Below, in pieces: positions 11,665-24,326 of a stretch of 64,000 bases of DNA (position 1 is the stretch's first letter; the number at the start of each line of letters is the position of its first letter). The stretch comes from Imbricaverruca yamaguchii (taxonomy: Eukaryota > Arthropoda > Thecostraca > Neoverrucidae), in contig JAOTOL010001477.1 of the NCBI GenBank assembly GCA_034440575.1, forward strand, positions 1 through 64,000. Reading direction: 5' to 3'. Both the position numbers and the translations under genes were made by a program. Under the pieces are notes generated by a model. It saw only the letters and a program-made list of their open reading frames with translations. It ran no database searches and was not told the origin of the DNA.

Positions 11665-13207
11665 CATATATACATATATCATTGATGCACTGGTCTGCGA
11701 GTCCTTGGAACCCATGACTCTCGCTATTCACACGGCTATGATGATTTGAGGTTCCTTCAGTTAATTTTTGCGTCATTATGTTAGTGTAGTTGACAGTCGT
11801 GTCGGATTACGGTGCTCTAGTTTTTAGATGCCCTTGTGGTGGGCTGCAATTCAGGTTGTGTTAAATCTGTCGCGATGGGCCAGTCTGGTACATCGCCAAT
11901 ATAAGTCATAGTTGGTGTTTTTGTGGAGCATGGAGTCTTCAAATTGACATGGTTTTCCGTAAATTGCATGCTCATTTTGGATTAGTTTCTTTCATTTAAG
12001 ATTACCAACTGTCTGTGTGTGTCTGTGTGTATGGCTTTATCTTTGATATTTCATTTTGTTTCATTCAAACTATCTTGGTGTCGTAGCATGTCAGGATTGT
12101 TAACAACGCATTCAGCTCTTAGTTATATTACAATCGTGAAGAAAAGGCGGTGGTTTCCGAATATTTTCCTACAGTCGGCAATGGGGGAGTCGAAGTATTC
12201 GATTAACAAGCTTCCAAGGAAGCAGCACACTTACACCATTTGAATACATCTCAATGAGTACGCTGCATGCAGTCAAGAAGCGACCAAGTTAATGAGTAGT
12301 TAACCTCGTAGTTATCAAGTAGGTAGTTAGCCTGCAAGTAGTTAACCTCGGTAGCTGTCGTGCGGGCCAGGCGCAGCACATATACATCTGCGACCACCAC
12401 AAGAACATGATCCAGTCGGCTCGCACGCGGCGCCGCCGGCGAGACTCAGACGAGGCCGAGGAGGAGGCCGAGCAGCCCGAGATTGACCTCTTCAACCTGC
12501 AGATCAATACGCTACGTCGCTACAAGCGCTACTTCAAGCTGTCCTCGCGACCCGGCCTGAACAAGGCTCAGTTGACAGAGGTGAGCGCCCCAGCGGACTT
12601 CACCTAGCCAGAGCGACGGCCGCAGTCCCGACCAGTGCCTAGCCGCACTGAGCCTTTTCTTAGTTTATTTTTGTGTGAAAAGGCTTCCTGATGTATGATG
12701 TATCTATCTTTCATCACTTTCACTTTCATTACAGACTTTCATAACCTTGTGACCTGGATCTGCCCCAAATTCTGGGGTTTGGTGACATCCTCCTTATTGG
12801 ATCTTCAGCTCCTACCTATCGTATACTCAACTCAACTCAACCATGCTAAACCCAGCTCCAACAGTCAGCACCAGATGCTCCGAGAAGCTAGATGTGCAGT
12901 TTTACAATGCGCTGTGTGGGGTTCTCGTCAGCCACTACGAGCGGCGTACGGCGGCTAACTGCCACACTGTTGTGTTTTTCGTCGTTCAGTTGTGTGGAGT
13001 CGACTCAGTGGCTCAAAATCGCTGAGATCGGCGTCGGGCCTCCCCGGCCACCTGACAATATATGCCCACGTCTGCCAGATCCTGATGAAGCACTTCCGCA
13101 CGCTGCCCGTGGTGGAGAAGGACGTCCTCACTTACTTTATTTACACCGTCAAGACCAACCGCAACCGGCTGCACCAGAAGCCTACAACCTCCGCGGAGCC
13201 GAGTTAA
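10152..13207 (+). CDS. SAP30L: SAP30/SAP30L, Sin3-histone deacetylase complex subunit (three exons)
   Basis: Exons 10152-10331, 12371-12580 and 13079-13207 join in phase 0 at both junctions to give 172 codons plus TAA. Exon 1 starts [11 protein letters not shown], matching the N-terminus of SAP30L, so the ATG at 10152 is preferred over upstream in-frame codons. It carries the zinc-finger half [20 protein letters not shown] and [10 protein letters not shown]. Exon 2 supplies the last zinc ligands ([10 protein letters not shown]), an Arg-rich nuclear segment, and [24 protein letters not shown], which starts the Sin3 PAH3-binding domain. Exon 3 completes it ([18 protein letters not shown]). In the family the protein bridges Sin3 and HDAC and binds DNA and phosphoinositides in the nucleus. 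Length fits SAP30L (about 180 aa). SAP30 and SAP30L are not separated confidently in invertebrates. No polyadenylation signal was found before the 13370 minisatellite. Confidence 0.94.
11589..11660. repeat. (TA)n microsatellite in SAP30L intron 1
   Basis: An uninterrupted TA run flanked by ATATAA and ATACATAC variants. Confidence 0.95.
12371..12580 (+). CDS. SAP30L: SAP30/SAP30L exon 2
   Basis: Begins after GGGCCAG at 12364-12370 ([12 protein letters not shown]) and ends GACAGAG|GTGAGC. Its 70 codons hold the last zinc ligands, the basic segment and the start of the Sin3-binding domain. The 80 bases upstream contain short tandem AGTAGTTAACCTCG units. Confidence 0.93.
13079..13207 (+). CDS. 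SAP30L: SAP30/SAP30L exon 3 (terminal)
   Basis: Starts after TCTGCCAG and encodes [15 protein letters not shown], then a C-terminal tail ending AEPS and TAA at 13205-13207. The join to exon 2 is in phase and reproduces the family's KAQL-x(5)-HFR spacing. Confidence 0.92.
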   Translation: MLMKHFRTLPVVEKDVLTYFIYTVKTNRNRLHQKPTTSAEPS

Positions 13208-13369
13208 AGTGCGCTTCTGCCGACGCACCCGCCAGCGGTCCATCGCCCCGAACCCGGTCGAGACAGGGTCACTGGTCCGGCTGTGGCACCAGACCGTGTC
13301 AGTCGACGGCGTGACACGACGGAAGTCACCCCTGCCCATATCAAACCCTGCTCAAATCTCCCGGTCAGG

Positions 13370-13835
13370 CAGAGCCAGATTAGATTAGCTCCTGTCGGGA
13401 CTGAGCCCAGCTCAGGTCACCTCGGCCAAAACGAGCCCGGCTCCGGTCACTCCTGCCGGGGCAGAGCCCGGGTCAGGTCACCCCTGCCGGATCAGGCCCG
13501 GTTCAGGTCACTTCTGCCAGGACAGAGACCGGATCAGGTCATCCCGAACGAAACAGAGTCCGGTTCAGGTCACTCCTTTCAGGGCAGAGTCCGGGTCAGG
13601 TCACCCCGACTGGAACGGAGCCCGGCTCATGCCCGGCAAAGACAGCTCGGCTGAGGCCACTTCTATCAGAACAGCGCCCTGTTCAGGTCCCTGGTCAGAA
13701 CAACCCGGCTCAGGTCACTTGCCAGGGCAGAGCCTGACTCAGGTCCCATGACCAGGGCAGAGCTAGGCTCAGGTCGCCCGACCAGAACACAGCTCGGCTC
13801 ATGTTTCCCGGCCGGGGCAGAGCCCGGCTGTCTCA
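13370..13835 (+). repeat. Degenerate GC-rich minisatellite rich in TCAGGTCAC, 3' of SAP30L
   Basis: Units of roughly 35 bases read CGGGTCAGGTCACCCC, then TGCCGG-GCAGAGCC. At least seven units keep an exact AGGTCA. The array begins about 160 bases after the SAP30L stop codon, so it may lie in the 3' UTR. Confidence 0.8.
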
Positions 13836-16800
13836 GAACTGCATCTGCACACCAGCGCGGTGGTATCTTGGTGCCGGCGGCTTAACGGTTTCACTGTAGC
13901 CTGGGTGGTTGATATTGGCCAGGAGACTATGTGATGGTGGGCTTGGGGGTGTTGACCTGGACGTGCGCACGACGCTGCATATGGCCCGGAAGCGTCTGGC
14001 TAGGTCTGGTCAGACGCTGGCCAGCTTGTGAGGTGGAATGTGATCATGACTGTATTTTATGAATCGATTAATTTATCATTCACTGTACTTGAGTGTGTGT
14101 GTGAGTATGTATGTATTTGATTTTAAATCACATAAATGACTTCTGTTTTGGCCCTTCGCATGTTGTCCTGCTAGGGTCCAATTTCTTGCCAATTGATTGC
14201 CCGAGTTTCAACGCACTCCATGGCGCCGTCTTTTGAGACGCCGCTGTCGAAAAGGTTAGGATACGATTGGCTTCCATGTGGCAGTTTCTGTCGCCGGACG
14301 CGTCTTCCCACGCTGGCCGTCCGGGCTGCGGCCGCGGCCCCGCTGATCTCAGGCGGTCGTGATTGAGCGACAGACGGACGGAGCCGGCGTGTCCGTGGTC
14401 GCAGCTCGCCGGACCGCCCACAGGGTATCCGGACGTCGTGCCGCCTCGCCTCTCAGTTCGGCCTGATGTAATAAGTGACACGTGCGCGCTTCGTGAGAGC
14501 AAATAGAAATAACGTGGCAAGTGACAAGTGTGTTGGGGTCTTCCAGCGTACAAAACAATAGCGTGCTCGGGGTAGGTCGGGGATTTTCCGAGGAACAGCT
14601 AACTTGCCGGAGTGTCAAAACACCATTCGTTACATACAACTGCAAATTAAGAAGAAAATAGCCGCACAATAGTTAGAAAGGGCGAACAAACGCTGCAGAT
14701 ACGCTACAGCCAGCCGGAAAAAAATGCGTCGCCCTGGATCCGTAAAATAGGCGGTCACCCTTCGCTCTTTGGATGGATCCTTAAATGTGTTGTTGTAGAG
14801 CAGTGTCTTAAAAATCATTGGAAAGGAGGGACCAGTGATGCGCAACCTACGGTTGCGTGGTTGAAAGCATGAAAGCAAATATCAATCCGCTGCTCTCGGG
14901 GCGCTTCCGCTCACACCCCACGGCCCCCTATATAAAATGGCATACACTACTATTATGACTGCATGTCACGAAGCCGAGGGATCCAATTCCCTATTTTCAG
15001 CACATTTTCTGATTGAACACGAAAATATAAAATTAGGATTAGCAGAGTACAACACCAGGGGTTCCAGACTCCTCGATACACCCGGTATCTCCAGCCATGA
15101 CTGCTATACAATCCGTGAACAGTATCACCAGGGCTTCCAGTGTTTCTGTGCTGCCATTAGTAGAAAGCCTATATTCGGTGTTTTCACGTCCGGTGACCTT
15201 TCTTGTCATAGTATAAATGATGTGTGATGATCGCATCGATAGTTCAGTATTCGCCGATGAACTAGGCACGTGACGCCACAGTTGTATGCTGAGAACTCCG
15301 TCGTGCTTGTTTTTTATTGGCCGTGGAATGGGGTATGGTGTTGCGTCAAATGCGTTGGTAGGAACGTTCCGTGCATGCCCTGATTGGTGTTGGAAATACC
15401 TTTCAGCGAACATCAAGCAAGCACGAAAGAAAGCAAGCAGCGTTCGATCATGGAAGTCGGTAAAATGTTATATTATGCAGTTTGCGCTCAATTTTTATCC
15501 CAAACCGCAAGTTTGATTACCGTGCAATTTTAAACACCTACTTCGAGTGGGTTAAAGTCGTGAGAAGCCACGTTTCAAGTCGGTTGAAAGTTCGAAGAGA
15601 TATTGTGTGATCATGCGTGCACAACGGTCCATTCGAGTCTCCTATTGCTACACACTGCTGTCATGTTCTGGCCGGATCCAAAAATGTTCATGAGGAATGG
15701 GCACTGATTTGCGAGGAGCGCAATTTCGTCGGGGGAGCGCCACTGCAAAGGTTCCTGGATGGGCGTTTTCGTCTGAAAAGTCGTTGGGGGTGGTGGGTGG
15801 GCGCACGTCAGCAATCCCAAGGGTCGCCTTTTCCCGGTCAGATGGACGTGAATTTTCATGGAGAGCACATTCCCCGGTTTCCCCTGTGTCCGCAATGCGA
15901 ATGTATGCGCAGAACTGGTCAGCATGTCGAATGGGCGCTACCAAGTAGGGACGAAGGCGATATTTAGCCTCCAAGTTCGACCGGTCGGTCGGTTGTCAGC
16001 CGATGCCGTATTTTTTTCTGTTTTTTTTTCCCACCCAAAAGTAGTAGGACGGTATTCTTTCGGCAAAGCAAGATTTGAGGTTACGACAGGACATAGACCC
16101 AGCGGACGTGGCATTTGTGGCAAAATGTGTCCGTCTCTCAGTCTATTGCCGTGTGAGGTGCATTGTTATGGCATGTTTATGTCGTAGACGTCGATCTACT
16201 CAAATCAAGTCATGGTACAATGCCGGCGTATGTCGTTTATGGTCACACTAAATGCTTGTCAGGCGGGGATTTTTGTATTGCGTAAATAAGCAAATTGGTA
16301 AAAAGCTGACGCAAAAGGGCTTCTTGATCCATTGATCAAGCAGGAGGTGTTGGTAGGTGATTACCGGGAGGTGCAGGTTAAACAGGGAACGACGACGAGA
16401 TAAGTAAAACCGAACTTGTTTTCGAGACATTTTCGGATTGAATATGAAAAATGGTATATTAATATTAGCAGGATACGAAACCAATGGCTACAGGCCCTCA
16501 CCAGCCCCTCCCCCAACCCATTTGCATTGGGTTTCAAATAAATTACGTCGACTGGTCGCAGCAGAAGAGTATGTCATGACACATAATGACAGCTGGTGTT
16601 GAACACAGCATTTCGGTTTGGGTTTCAGTTTGGGGACTTGGAGACGAGTACTTCACACGCAGCTATGAAATTACTGTTTTGCCTGCAGATTGCTCGACCC
16701 TGGCCTACCGGTATCCACCATTCACTTATGCATACCTTATCCCGTCCCATCTCGGGGGGCTTCAACCGCCCCTCCCCCCTCAGGTTTTTCTCGGATAGTG

Positions 16801-17070
16801 GACGAACGGCGCGTGGCAGCGCGCCAAAATTTGGCATACCTTTTCCCACATCAATTCTGCATGCTGTTTCATAATTTTGAAGTCAGTTCATCTAGGGTCA
16901 ATGAGTTAGTCAAGGTCAAGTGAGGTCACTTCCAAAAAAAGTTCAACCGGTCGTCATGCTTTAACGGATACAGATGTTTTAACGAAACTTTCAGCGTTTG
17001 CTTAACTTTAGGGATGCAACAAAATGTACGAGTGGAATTTTTAATTTTTATTTCGTTTTTGACTACATAT
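13836..17070. other. Gene-free stretch with weak dispersed repeats
   Basis: No exon recognised. A block at about 14998-15052 (ACATTTTCTGATTGAACACG, ATTAGCAGAGTAC) is repeated in diverged form at about 16427-16477, which suggests two copies of one old element. The ORFs of about 100 codons here have no recognisable motif and overlap on both strands. Confidence 0.45.
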
Positions 17071-17286
17071 AAATTTTGCATATTTGGGGCGGGGATGGCC
17101 GAGTGGTTAAGGTGTCGGGCTATGGGTACCAAAGGTCTCGGGTTTGACTCTAGCGCCACTCAGGACATTTCCCAATCCTCCGGCTAACCGGCGAAACAGT
17201 GTGGGCGGCGACATTAGCCGTGAATGTGCATAAAGTGTGTCGTGAACCAACCAATAAACAATAAACAAACAAATTTTGCATATTTG
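17071..17286 (+). mobile_element. tRNA-derived SINE with 16-bp target-site duplication
   Basis: The body (17087-17270) starts with a tRNA-like head carrying an A box (TGGCCGAGTGGTTAAGG) and a B box (GGGTTTGACTC), then a unique body and an A-rich AATAAACAATAAACAAAC tail. It is flanked by the direct repeat AAATTTTGCATATTTG at 17071-17086 and 17271-17286, a textbook target-site duplication, so this is a retroposed copy and not a tRNA gene. Confidence 0.92.
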
Positions 17287-18480
17287 CCAATAGCAGTTCA
17301 AATCGAAGATCTTGGCTGAAGTAAACATTTTGTATTGGGGCAAGTTGACTTCCGACAACGTTTCTCGGTCTGCTTTGCCCATTGGAAAAGGACAATTAAA
17401 GAAAACTTGAAAGCTCAAAACTTAAATATGGGGGGGGGGGGGAAATTGCATGGCCCTGGTCGGCTTCCCTGTACTTTTACAATTCCTTTTTTTTCTTCTC
17501 ATCCACAAAATGAACTCCCCAGAACCAAAAACACAATGCAGGTCGTGAAAACTCCTGAAAACCTAGCCCCCTGGTGATGTCACTTTTGGGGTGAAATTAT
17601 TTTTTGGAGTGAATCTGGACCCTACTCGTCAAACGCTTTCCGATGACACCCCTTTCTTGTTCGTGCGAGGCTTAGTTTGGATTTTAGAGGAGGTTGCTAT
17701 CCGCCCCCACCCCCCACCCCGAGACGGGGTGTGAGGATCTGACCGGAAAGTCGGCATGGGTTGATTATTCAAATTTATTCAATTGCTAAATTATTTCATG
17801 AAAGGGCGAATTTGTGTATAAGTACTTTTGATTCTTGCTTAATCATCGTTTTATTCTTGGTTATGGGTCAAATACGACAATGTTGCGGCGAAACTTGACT
17901 ATTGTTCTGATATATTAGCTTGCAATGTTGTAGAATCAAATGCAATAAAAGCCCTTCAGCACTAAAACCTGTAGTCGACATCTGGAGATAGTGAGCGTGG
18001 TTCTGGATTTGATACGTAATTTATACTTAGCTAACGACGTTAATATTAAGGTTTTTCACGCAAGGTGAATCCTGAGATTAAGCGAAAGCTTGTATGCTTT
18101 AGCACATGGGGGAGGTGCCTACGTGCTCTAGATTGTGTAATGATCTTATGGCTCAAATTAATAATAATCAAAGTGCATTGAGCAGCGCTTTTTATGTGTT
18201 GTGTTTGCTTCGCCAGACTGAAGCCCATTTGACACTGGACCCATGTCAGGTTTTGTTACCATCTGGTGTATGCATAAGACAGCATGAGAGCAGTAAAATT
18301 GCAGACACCATGTAGATAGGTAGGGTAAGACGCCAAACTTGGGCCACTCAGTCTTCGGAAGTGATGTGCTGTGACTTGAACTGGTCGTAGAAAGAGAAGT
18401 TTCCAGACTAGCAACATAAATGAACTCTCCCAATGTTGTGGGAACTATTTTCTTCCCTTGGAAAAAATAACTATGCATGT
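17287..18480. other. Gene-free stretch
   Basis: No exon recognised. It includes a 12-base G run near 17431 and a C-rich homopolymer zone near 17705. Confidence 0.45.
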
Positions 18481-19150
18481 ATAGTCAATCAATTTGAAGG
18501 AAGTTCTAGCAGTATCTTAACCACATTCATAAACATTGCATTGAAGAATTAAGTCTCAATAATTCAGAATATACCCTAAGGTAAAAATTTACAAAGTATC
18601 TTGGATTAAAAACAAGACATTTATTATGAACATGATTAAGTTAATGTGATCACTCATTTCCTCTGCAAATGCTAACTTTTCAGTTGGAAACTAATACCTA
18701 AATGTGTGCATTAAGATAGTTTCTAAACTCGTATAATTTATTTTTCCAATGCAATGTATATTCATGGTGAAATGATTTTTTTTTAAATTCATTGTCTAAC
18801 CACTTATTTCCTCTGCAATTGTATACTTTTCAGTCAACAGGCAAAGTTGCATAAAAAGGGGATTGGACTTTTAACCTCAATTGACTGGGTTTGATGACTG
18901 AAGTTTCAATCTAGCCTAGCCGAATCTATTTTTGAATAAATGTATTATGTTTATGCTCCCATTTTTCACATTGCACATCTATCCACAACACATGTTTTGC
19001 ACATATTTTACTTGTGAAGCAAACAATGAAGTTAGGTTTGGTTAGGTTATGCTTGGTCAAGCTCTTCTGTTTTCCAAGTTGGAGGAGACTTTTACTTTCA
19101 TAAGTTGTGAAGAATTTAGCTTAAAAAACAGATGAGGCTTGACTAGGCTA
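18480..19150. repeat. Dispersed GGTTAGG-type repeat region
   Basis: Two tandem-like blocks (about 18630-18720 and 18770-18870) share CACTTATTTCCTCTGCAA and CTTTTCAGT, and AGGTTTGGTTAGGTTATG follows. The same sequence set recurs at 36740-37320 (inverted), 38510-38935 and about 2870-2995. Confidence 0.55.
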
Positions 19151-19179
19151 CTTTAGTTCTTTCCTGCCTGGTTTTGTAA

Positions 19180-22100
19180 AGGTAGGAGGGACACAAGGTG
19201 CATCACCAGGCCTTGTGCCAAGGTTAAGGACCTGGTGCTAGTGGTGGCACAGGCCACCAGTGATCACTAGTTTAGTAGTTATAGTACAGGTAGGGGTGAA
19301 TAACATAGGTCCTGCTAGGAGTGAGGAGCTGCTGCAGGACTATATATAGTCCAGGGTGGCCAGAAGGCCCCCCAGGGAGTCCTTCTGGCCACCCTGAAGG
19401 ATAGCAATAGGTGAGTCTTTGTAACTGCAATTTTGACTAGGGTTGAAGCCTCCCCTGAGTGGAGCTCTAGGGCACTGGCTGCCAATGTCAGGGTAGGTAA
19501 GCTCTGCCATGAATTAGGTTTCACATTTGTTGATGAGTGGTGCAGGTTTTATGGATCCTGGGATGGCCCGCACTTCTCTGAGAAGAAGGTCCATGTGTTA
19601 GACAAAGTGTATGAGCATGTCCTTCAGAGAAACTAGGACATGGAGTGGGGAGGGATGAAATTGCATTGCCATCTCAGGGATATTCCAAGAGTGTCAGCCA
19701 AGGCAATAGAACCTCAAAGTCAGCAAATAGGGACAGCAGTAGTTCATGGAGGCAGAGTGGTAGTTCATCCAGTGATAAAAGAACTCCTCAGTATGAAAAA
19801 GCCAAAGGTGGTTATGGAGCATATGTTAAGTGTATGATGCTTAATGCTCAGAGTATCTGATCCAAATTTGATGAGTTCAAGTGTTATGTTGCTGAGGAGG
19901 AACAAGATTTTGTTTGCATTATAGAGGCATGGGTCAATGAGGGGTATTTTGGAGATAACTTGCAGGACTATGAGATCCAGGAATACAATATGTTTTAATG
20001 CAATAGGGGTCCAGCAGTGAAAGGGGGTGGTGTAATGCTCTATGTGAATAGCTTATTCAGTTCTCAAAAAGTAGCAGGTGGGGATAAAAATGTGTCTGTG
20101 GAGTCCATTTGGCTTGATGTCACTGTGGGAAAAGGCAACAGCAATACTCTTAGGATAGGAGCTTTCTACCGATCAGGAACCCTGCCACATTCTCAGCAAC
20201 TGGAACTTGACGAGGTGATTTGTGAGGTAATTAGTAGAAACTTTTGGAGGAAGTGCCTTATTCTTGGTGACTTTAATCTAAAAGGATATGAAAATGTTGG
20301 TGTTGGCTCCCCATCATGCAAAATGTTTTGGAAATGCCTTGAAGAGGACCTGTTCCTACACCAACTTGTAATGGAACCTACCAGGCATGGCTCATTCTTG
20401 GACCTTGTATTCTCTTCTTTTTTTCTCATTTTTTTTTAATGTTTAAATTTTAACCACCCAGGACCAGGTGACCAGGAGTGCCCCCTCCCCTTACCCAACG
20501 ACTACAAGCAGCTTATGTTAACACCATAAAATAAACAGTAAAGTCACGGCACTCCCAGCTAAGATATGGAAAGCAAATATATAAGCATACAAAGCATCAG
20601 GTATTAGAGCAGTAAAACTAATAATAAAGAATGCTGTTAGTAGTCATATCCAAAGGAGGCTATATGACTGACCCTGGGTCCATCTCAACAAGAAATTAGG
20701 GTCTAAACTATGTTAGCAGCTGGTTTGTGGCCGAATGGTGATGAGCACTCCTGATTTGTATTTTTTTAAACTGGTTCCTCCCACAACTCCACCCAGCTAA
20801 GCATGGGCTTGTTGCTGGGCAGAATGTGGGAGGAACCAGTGGTTGCGTGTCTTGAACTTTATACGTGACATATTTATATATTCAACTTTATATATATATT
20901 TATTTAAGTGACTTGGTTCAAGACGACTGTAGGAGAAACTCTGAGAATAAGTGACCATAACATAGTTAGATTCAAGGCACATGTAGTGGAAATTATTAAG
21001 GATAATTTGGTAAATGTTCCAAATTTCAACAGAGCAGACTTTGACTGCATGAGAGCGGCTTTAAGTGCCATCAGATGGGAAGAAGAATTCTCCAATTTAA
21101 ATGTGGGAAAAGTTCAAATCTTACTTGAAGGACATTCAGAGTAGACATGTTCCCCAAAAGCAAAGACGCAAAAGAAGGATAGGAAAGCCAGCATGGCTTA
21201 CACCAGACTTGATAAAAAACAACAATTAAGGCTATGAAAGCTGCATTTAGAGTGCATAAGGAAGCTTCAAATATCATAAATATAAAGGAGTATCGAAAAT
21301 CTAGGGACACTGTGAAGCAAAAAACCAGAGCAGCAAAGTGAGCGAAATAACTGGATTTAGTTAGGAACTGTAATGGGGGCAGTGAAAAGTTTTTAGTTTC
21401 TACAAGCTGAGTAAAGTTTCTAGCACAATTGGTCCACTGGAAGTAAATGGGACTATATTGGGTGAGGATACTGAGATGGTTGAGGAACTGAGCAAGCATT
21501 TTAAATCAGTGTTTACATTGGAAGATATGACCAATCTGCCAACCGTACACCATAGTTCAGTGACATGTGATCGGATAAATGATGCTGATATTTTTGTTGG
21601 TGATGTTGTTTTCAATCATATCAGGAAAATAAAGTCAAACAAGGCAGCAGGACCTAGTGAAATTTATGTTAGGGTATTGTGGGAAGCTGAAAAGGAACTG
21701 GCATTTCCACTTAGTACAATATTTTGTAGATCTGTTTCACAAAATGAAATTCCAACAGATTCGATAAGGGCAAATGTAGTTACTATTTTCAAGAAAGGAG
21801 AAAGAAGGAAAGTTGAAAACCATAGGCCAGTAAGTCTCACATCCCTAGTCTGCAAGGTACTCAAATTGACCATCAAGGATAGAATAGGTAGTTATCTGGA
21901 AGGAAAAGATTGATTCAAGATACTCAACATAGGTTTAGGAAAGGGCGATCATACCTCACAAATCTCTTGGACTTTTTTAACTTCGCCACAGAACAATTTG
22001 ATCAGGGAAATCAGGTTGATGTAGCATATCTTGACTTTAGTAAGGCCTTTGACAAGGTACACAGTTAATGATACAGCTTCAGGCCCATGGTATTGCAGGT

Positions 22101-23222
22101 AGCATCTTAAAATGGATAGAGTTGTGGCTTTCAGATAGACAACAAAGAGTGATGTTAAATGGTGCAAAGTCATCATGGCAAAATGTTCTTAGTGGAGTCT
22201 CCCAGGGGTCAGTAATGGGGCCACTACTGTTCATTATATTTGTAAATAGCATTGAAAGTGGCCTAAGCAGTAAGGTTTTCAAATTTGTGAATGATTTGAA
22301 AGTCATTAGGGCAATAACAGGTCAAAATGAGCATATCTCGCTACAAAAAAAAAACTTAGACGAACTTGTGAAGTGGTCCGAAGAATGGCGAATGAAATTT
22401 AATTTAGATAAGTGCAAAAGCATGCATGATTCATCAATCATGCATGATGCATAAGCAGCATATGAAGGCTCCATACTTGATGGGTGGCCAAGTGCTATAA
22501 GTGACTCAATAGGAGAAGGATTTAAGTGTTATTTTAAACACAAAATTGGGGGCATCAGAACAGACCAAGGAAGCCAGGAAGAAGGCACAGAGAATGCTTG
22601 GGGCAATAAATAGGAATATATCATACAGAAGTGAGGAAGTCATCAGGAAGCTTTACTGTGCTTATGTCAGGCCACATTTGGAATACTGTATCAAAGCTTG
22701 GTCTCCCAGCTATGAAAAAGATTGTTGGCTTTTAGAGAGTATGAAAGAGGGTTACAAAAATGGTTAATGGTATAAGCAACCTGGCATATGAGGAAAGATT
22801 GAAGAAATTGAACATGTTTTCACTTAGATATAGAAGGCTGAGAGGAGATCTCATCGAGGTTTTTAAATTTGTCCATGGTCTGGAGAGGGGATACCTTGGG
22901 GAAATGTTTGAATTGAACAGAAATGATGCAATTAGAGGTCATAAATTCAAAATTAAAGTTAACCACAGCAGAACAAGGTTAAGGCAAACTTTCTTCACCA
23001 ACAGGGTAGTAGAACACTGGAACAAGCTGCCATAAACCATTGCAAGTAGCAGCACATTGAACATCTTTAAAAACAGCATAGACAATCATAAGAATAGAGG
23101 GCTTGCTATTCAGTATTACACGGAGGACTGATCGACGGATTTGGTGGGCAACTGGTTGAGTGTACACAGTGCAACCAAGAAGGGCCCTTGTGGCTCATAG
23201 TTGCACTAATCTTTTATGTCTG
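19180..23222 (+). mobile_element. CR1/L2-like LINE copy B with esterase-like ORF1 end, endonuclease and reverse transcriptase
   Basis: Three domains are readable despite stops. First, 19433-19633 encodes LCHELGFTFVDEW-RFYGSWDGPHF, which looks like the C-terminal end of the SGNH-hydrolase (esterase-like) domain of CR1/L2 ORF1 with the D-x-x-H pair. Second, 19820-20415 and about 20908-21140 encode an APE-type endonuclease (MLNAQSI, GGGVMLYVN, LILGDFN, ISDHNIVRF). Third, 21650-23030 carries reverse transcriptase motifs. The catalytic box reads FVND instead of FADD, so the copy is catalytically dead as well as frame-broken. The 3' end has GGGCCCTTGTGGCTC and a single TTTATGTC-like unit. The 5' limit is uncertain. 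Confidence 0.88.
20415..20907 (-). mobile_element. Retroposed insertion inside LINE copy B
   Basis: The LINE endonuclease reading breaks off after LDLVFSS and resumes with TWFKTTVGE, so about 490 bases are inserted. The left edge is a long T run (20415-20446). Read on the minus strand this is a poly(A)-like tail, so the insert is probably a SINE or other retroposed copy in minus orientation. It also holds an imperfect hairpin: GGTTCCTCCCACA (20773-20785) pairs with TGTGGGAGGAACC about 40 bases on. No target-site duplication is obvious. Confidence 0.65.
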
Positions 23223-24326
23223 TATATCTTTCCTTTGGTTAAAAAAAAATGTTTGGAAATTTAACTGTCAGAATAATTTTTGCTTCCATTCATGGAAGGC
23301 TGGAATAGGCTGTGTTAATTTGTTTAAGCAAATATATTTATAACATTAACTTTTATGCTTTTGCTATTTTATGTATTTAAATGGACCTCTGCAAGAAGTT
23401 TTGCTTACATCTGACCATTCGGTCAAAATTTGCTCAGCTGGGCCCAGTGGATGTAAAGAACACAAGTTCTTACTACAGAATTTGTGATAACCAATGGAAA
23501 TTCATGTTAGTACTACATTATGTGTGGAATATGATGGAATATGCTATCTCTTAACCATTCACTTCCCAATCATGTATTAACATCATGCTGTGTTGTGGGG
23601 TGCATGCAACCTAGGTCATTCTTTTAGCAATGGGCACCAAGCTCTTGCAAGATAGGAACCTGAATTTCATTTTGAAAGCTTATGTTATATCTTTGGTGAA
23701 CAATGTGATCCAGGGCACACATCTGGGTCATATTACATCACTTAGACAATATGTCATTTCTGAGTCATTTCTTCAGTTGGGGTAACTTTGTGCAAAATGA
23801 CAATGATATTATGCACATCAGTATTAATGAACTCTTCTGGCAGATACCAATGATGGCATTGAGAAGTAGGGTCACAATGAACTGGCTTCACCAGGTCCGG
23901 TCCTGTGCCTGTATGCTGACTTCACTGCCTGGTGGTAAGTGGATTACTTTATGAACCATTTATCACAGGAATGCCTGTGCAGGCTTCAGGCCTGCACTCA
24001 TGTTGGGTGTGTTCATTATCTTTCCAACAGGCATTAAGGGGGGCTGTGGGATCCACATTAAACTTCCGGAATTATGCTCTTGAGTTTTCTTAGTTTGTCT
24101 AAGGATTAATATCAGACTTGGAGTTATGTGATAGTCACCACTCAGCCTCGCCCATGGTTTGATTTCTACTGTGTAATCCTAGATGTAGAGGAAATGTTTC
24201 AGTAATGGAACATGGAAAGGATATTTTCTTGAAACCTGGGATGTCAAAATCTTAGCTTGCACTTTCTAGTATATCTTGAGCAGGCAGAGTGACTAGTTCG
24301 AACCGACGCATTATCGACGTTCTCAG
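23223..24326. other. Gene-free AT-rich stretch
   Basis: No exon, RNA gene or repeat that I recognise. Confidence 0.4.
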
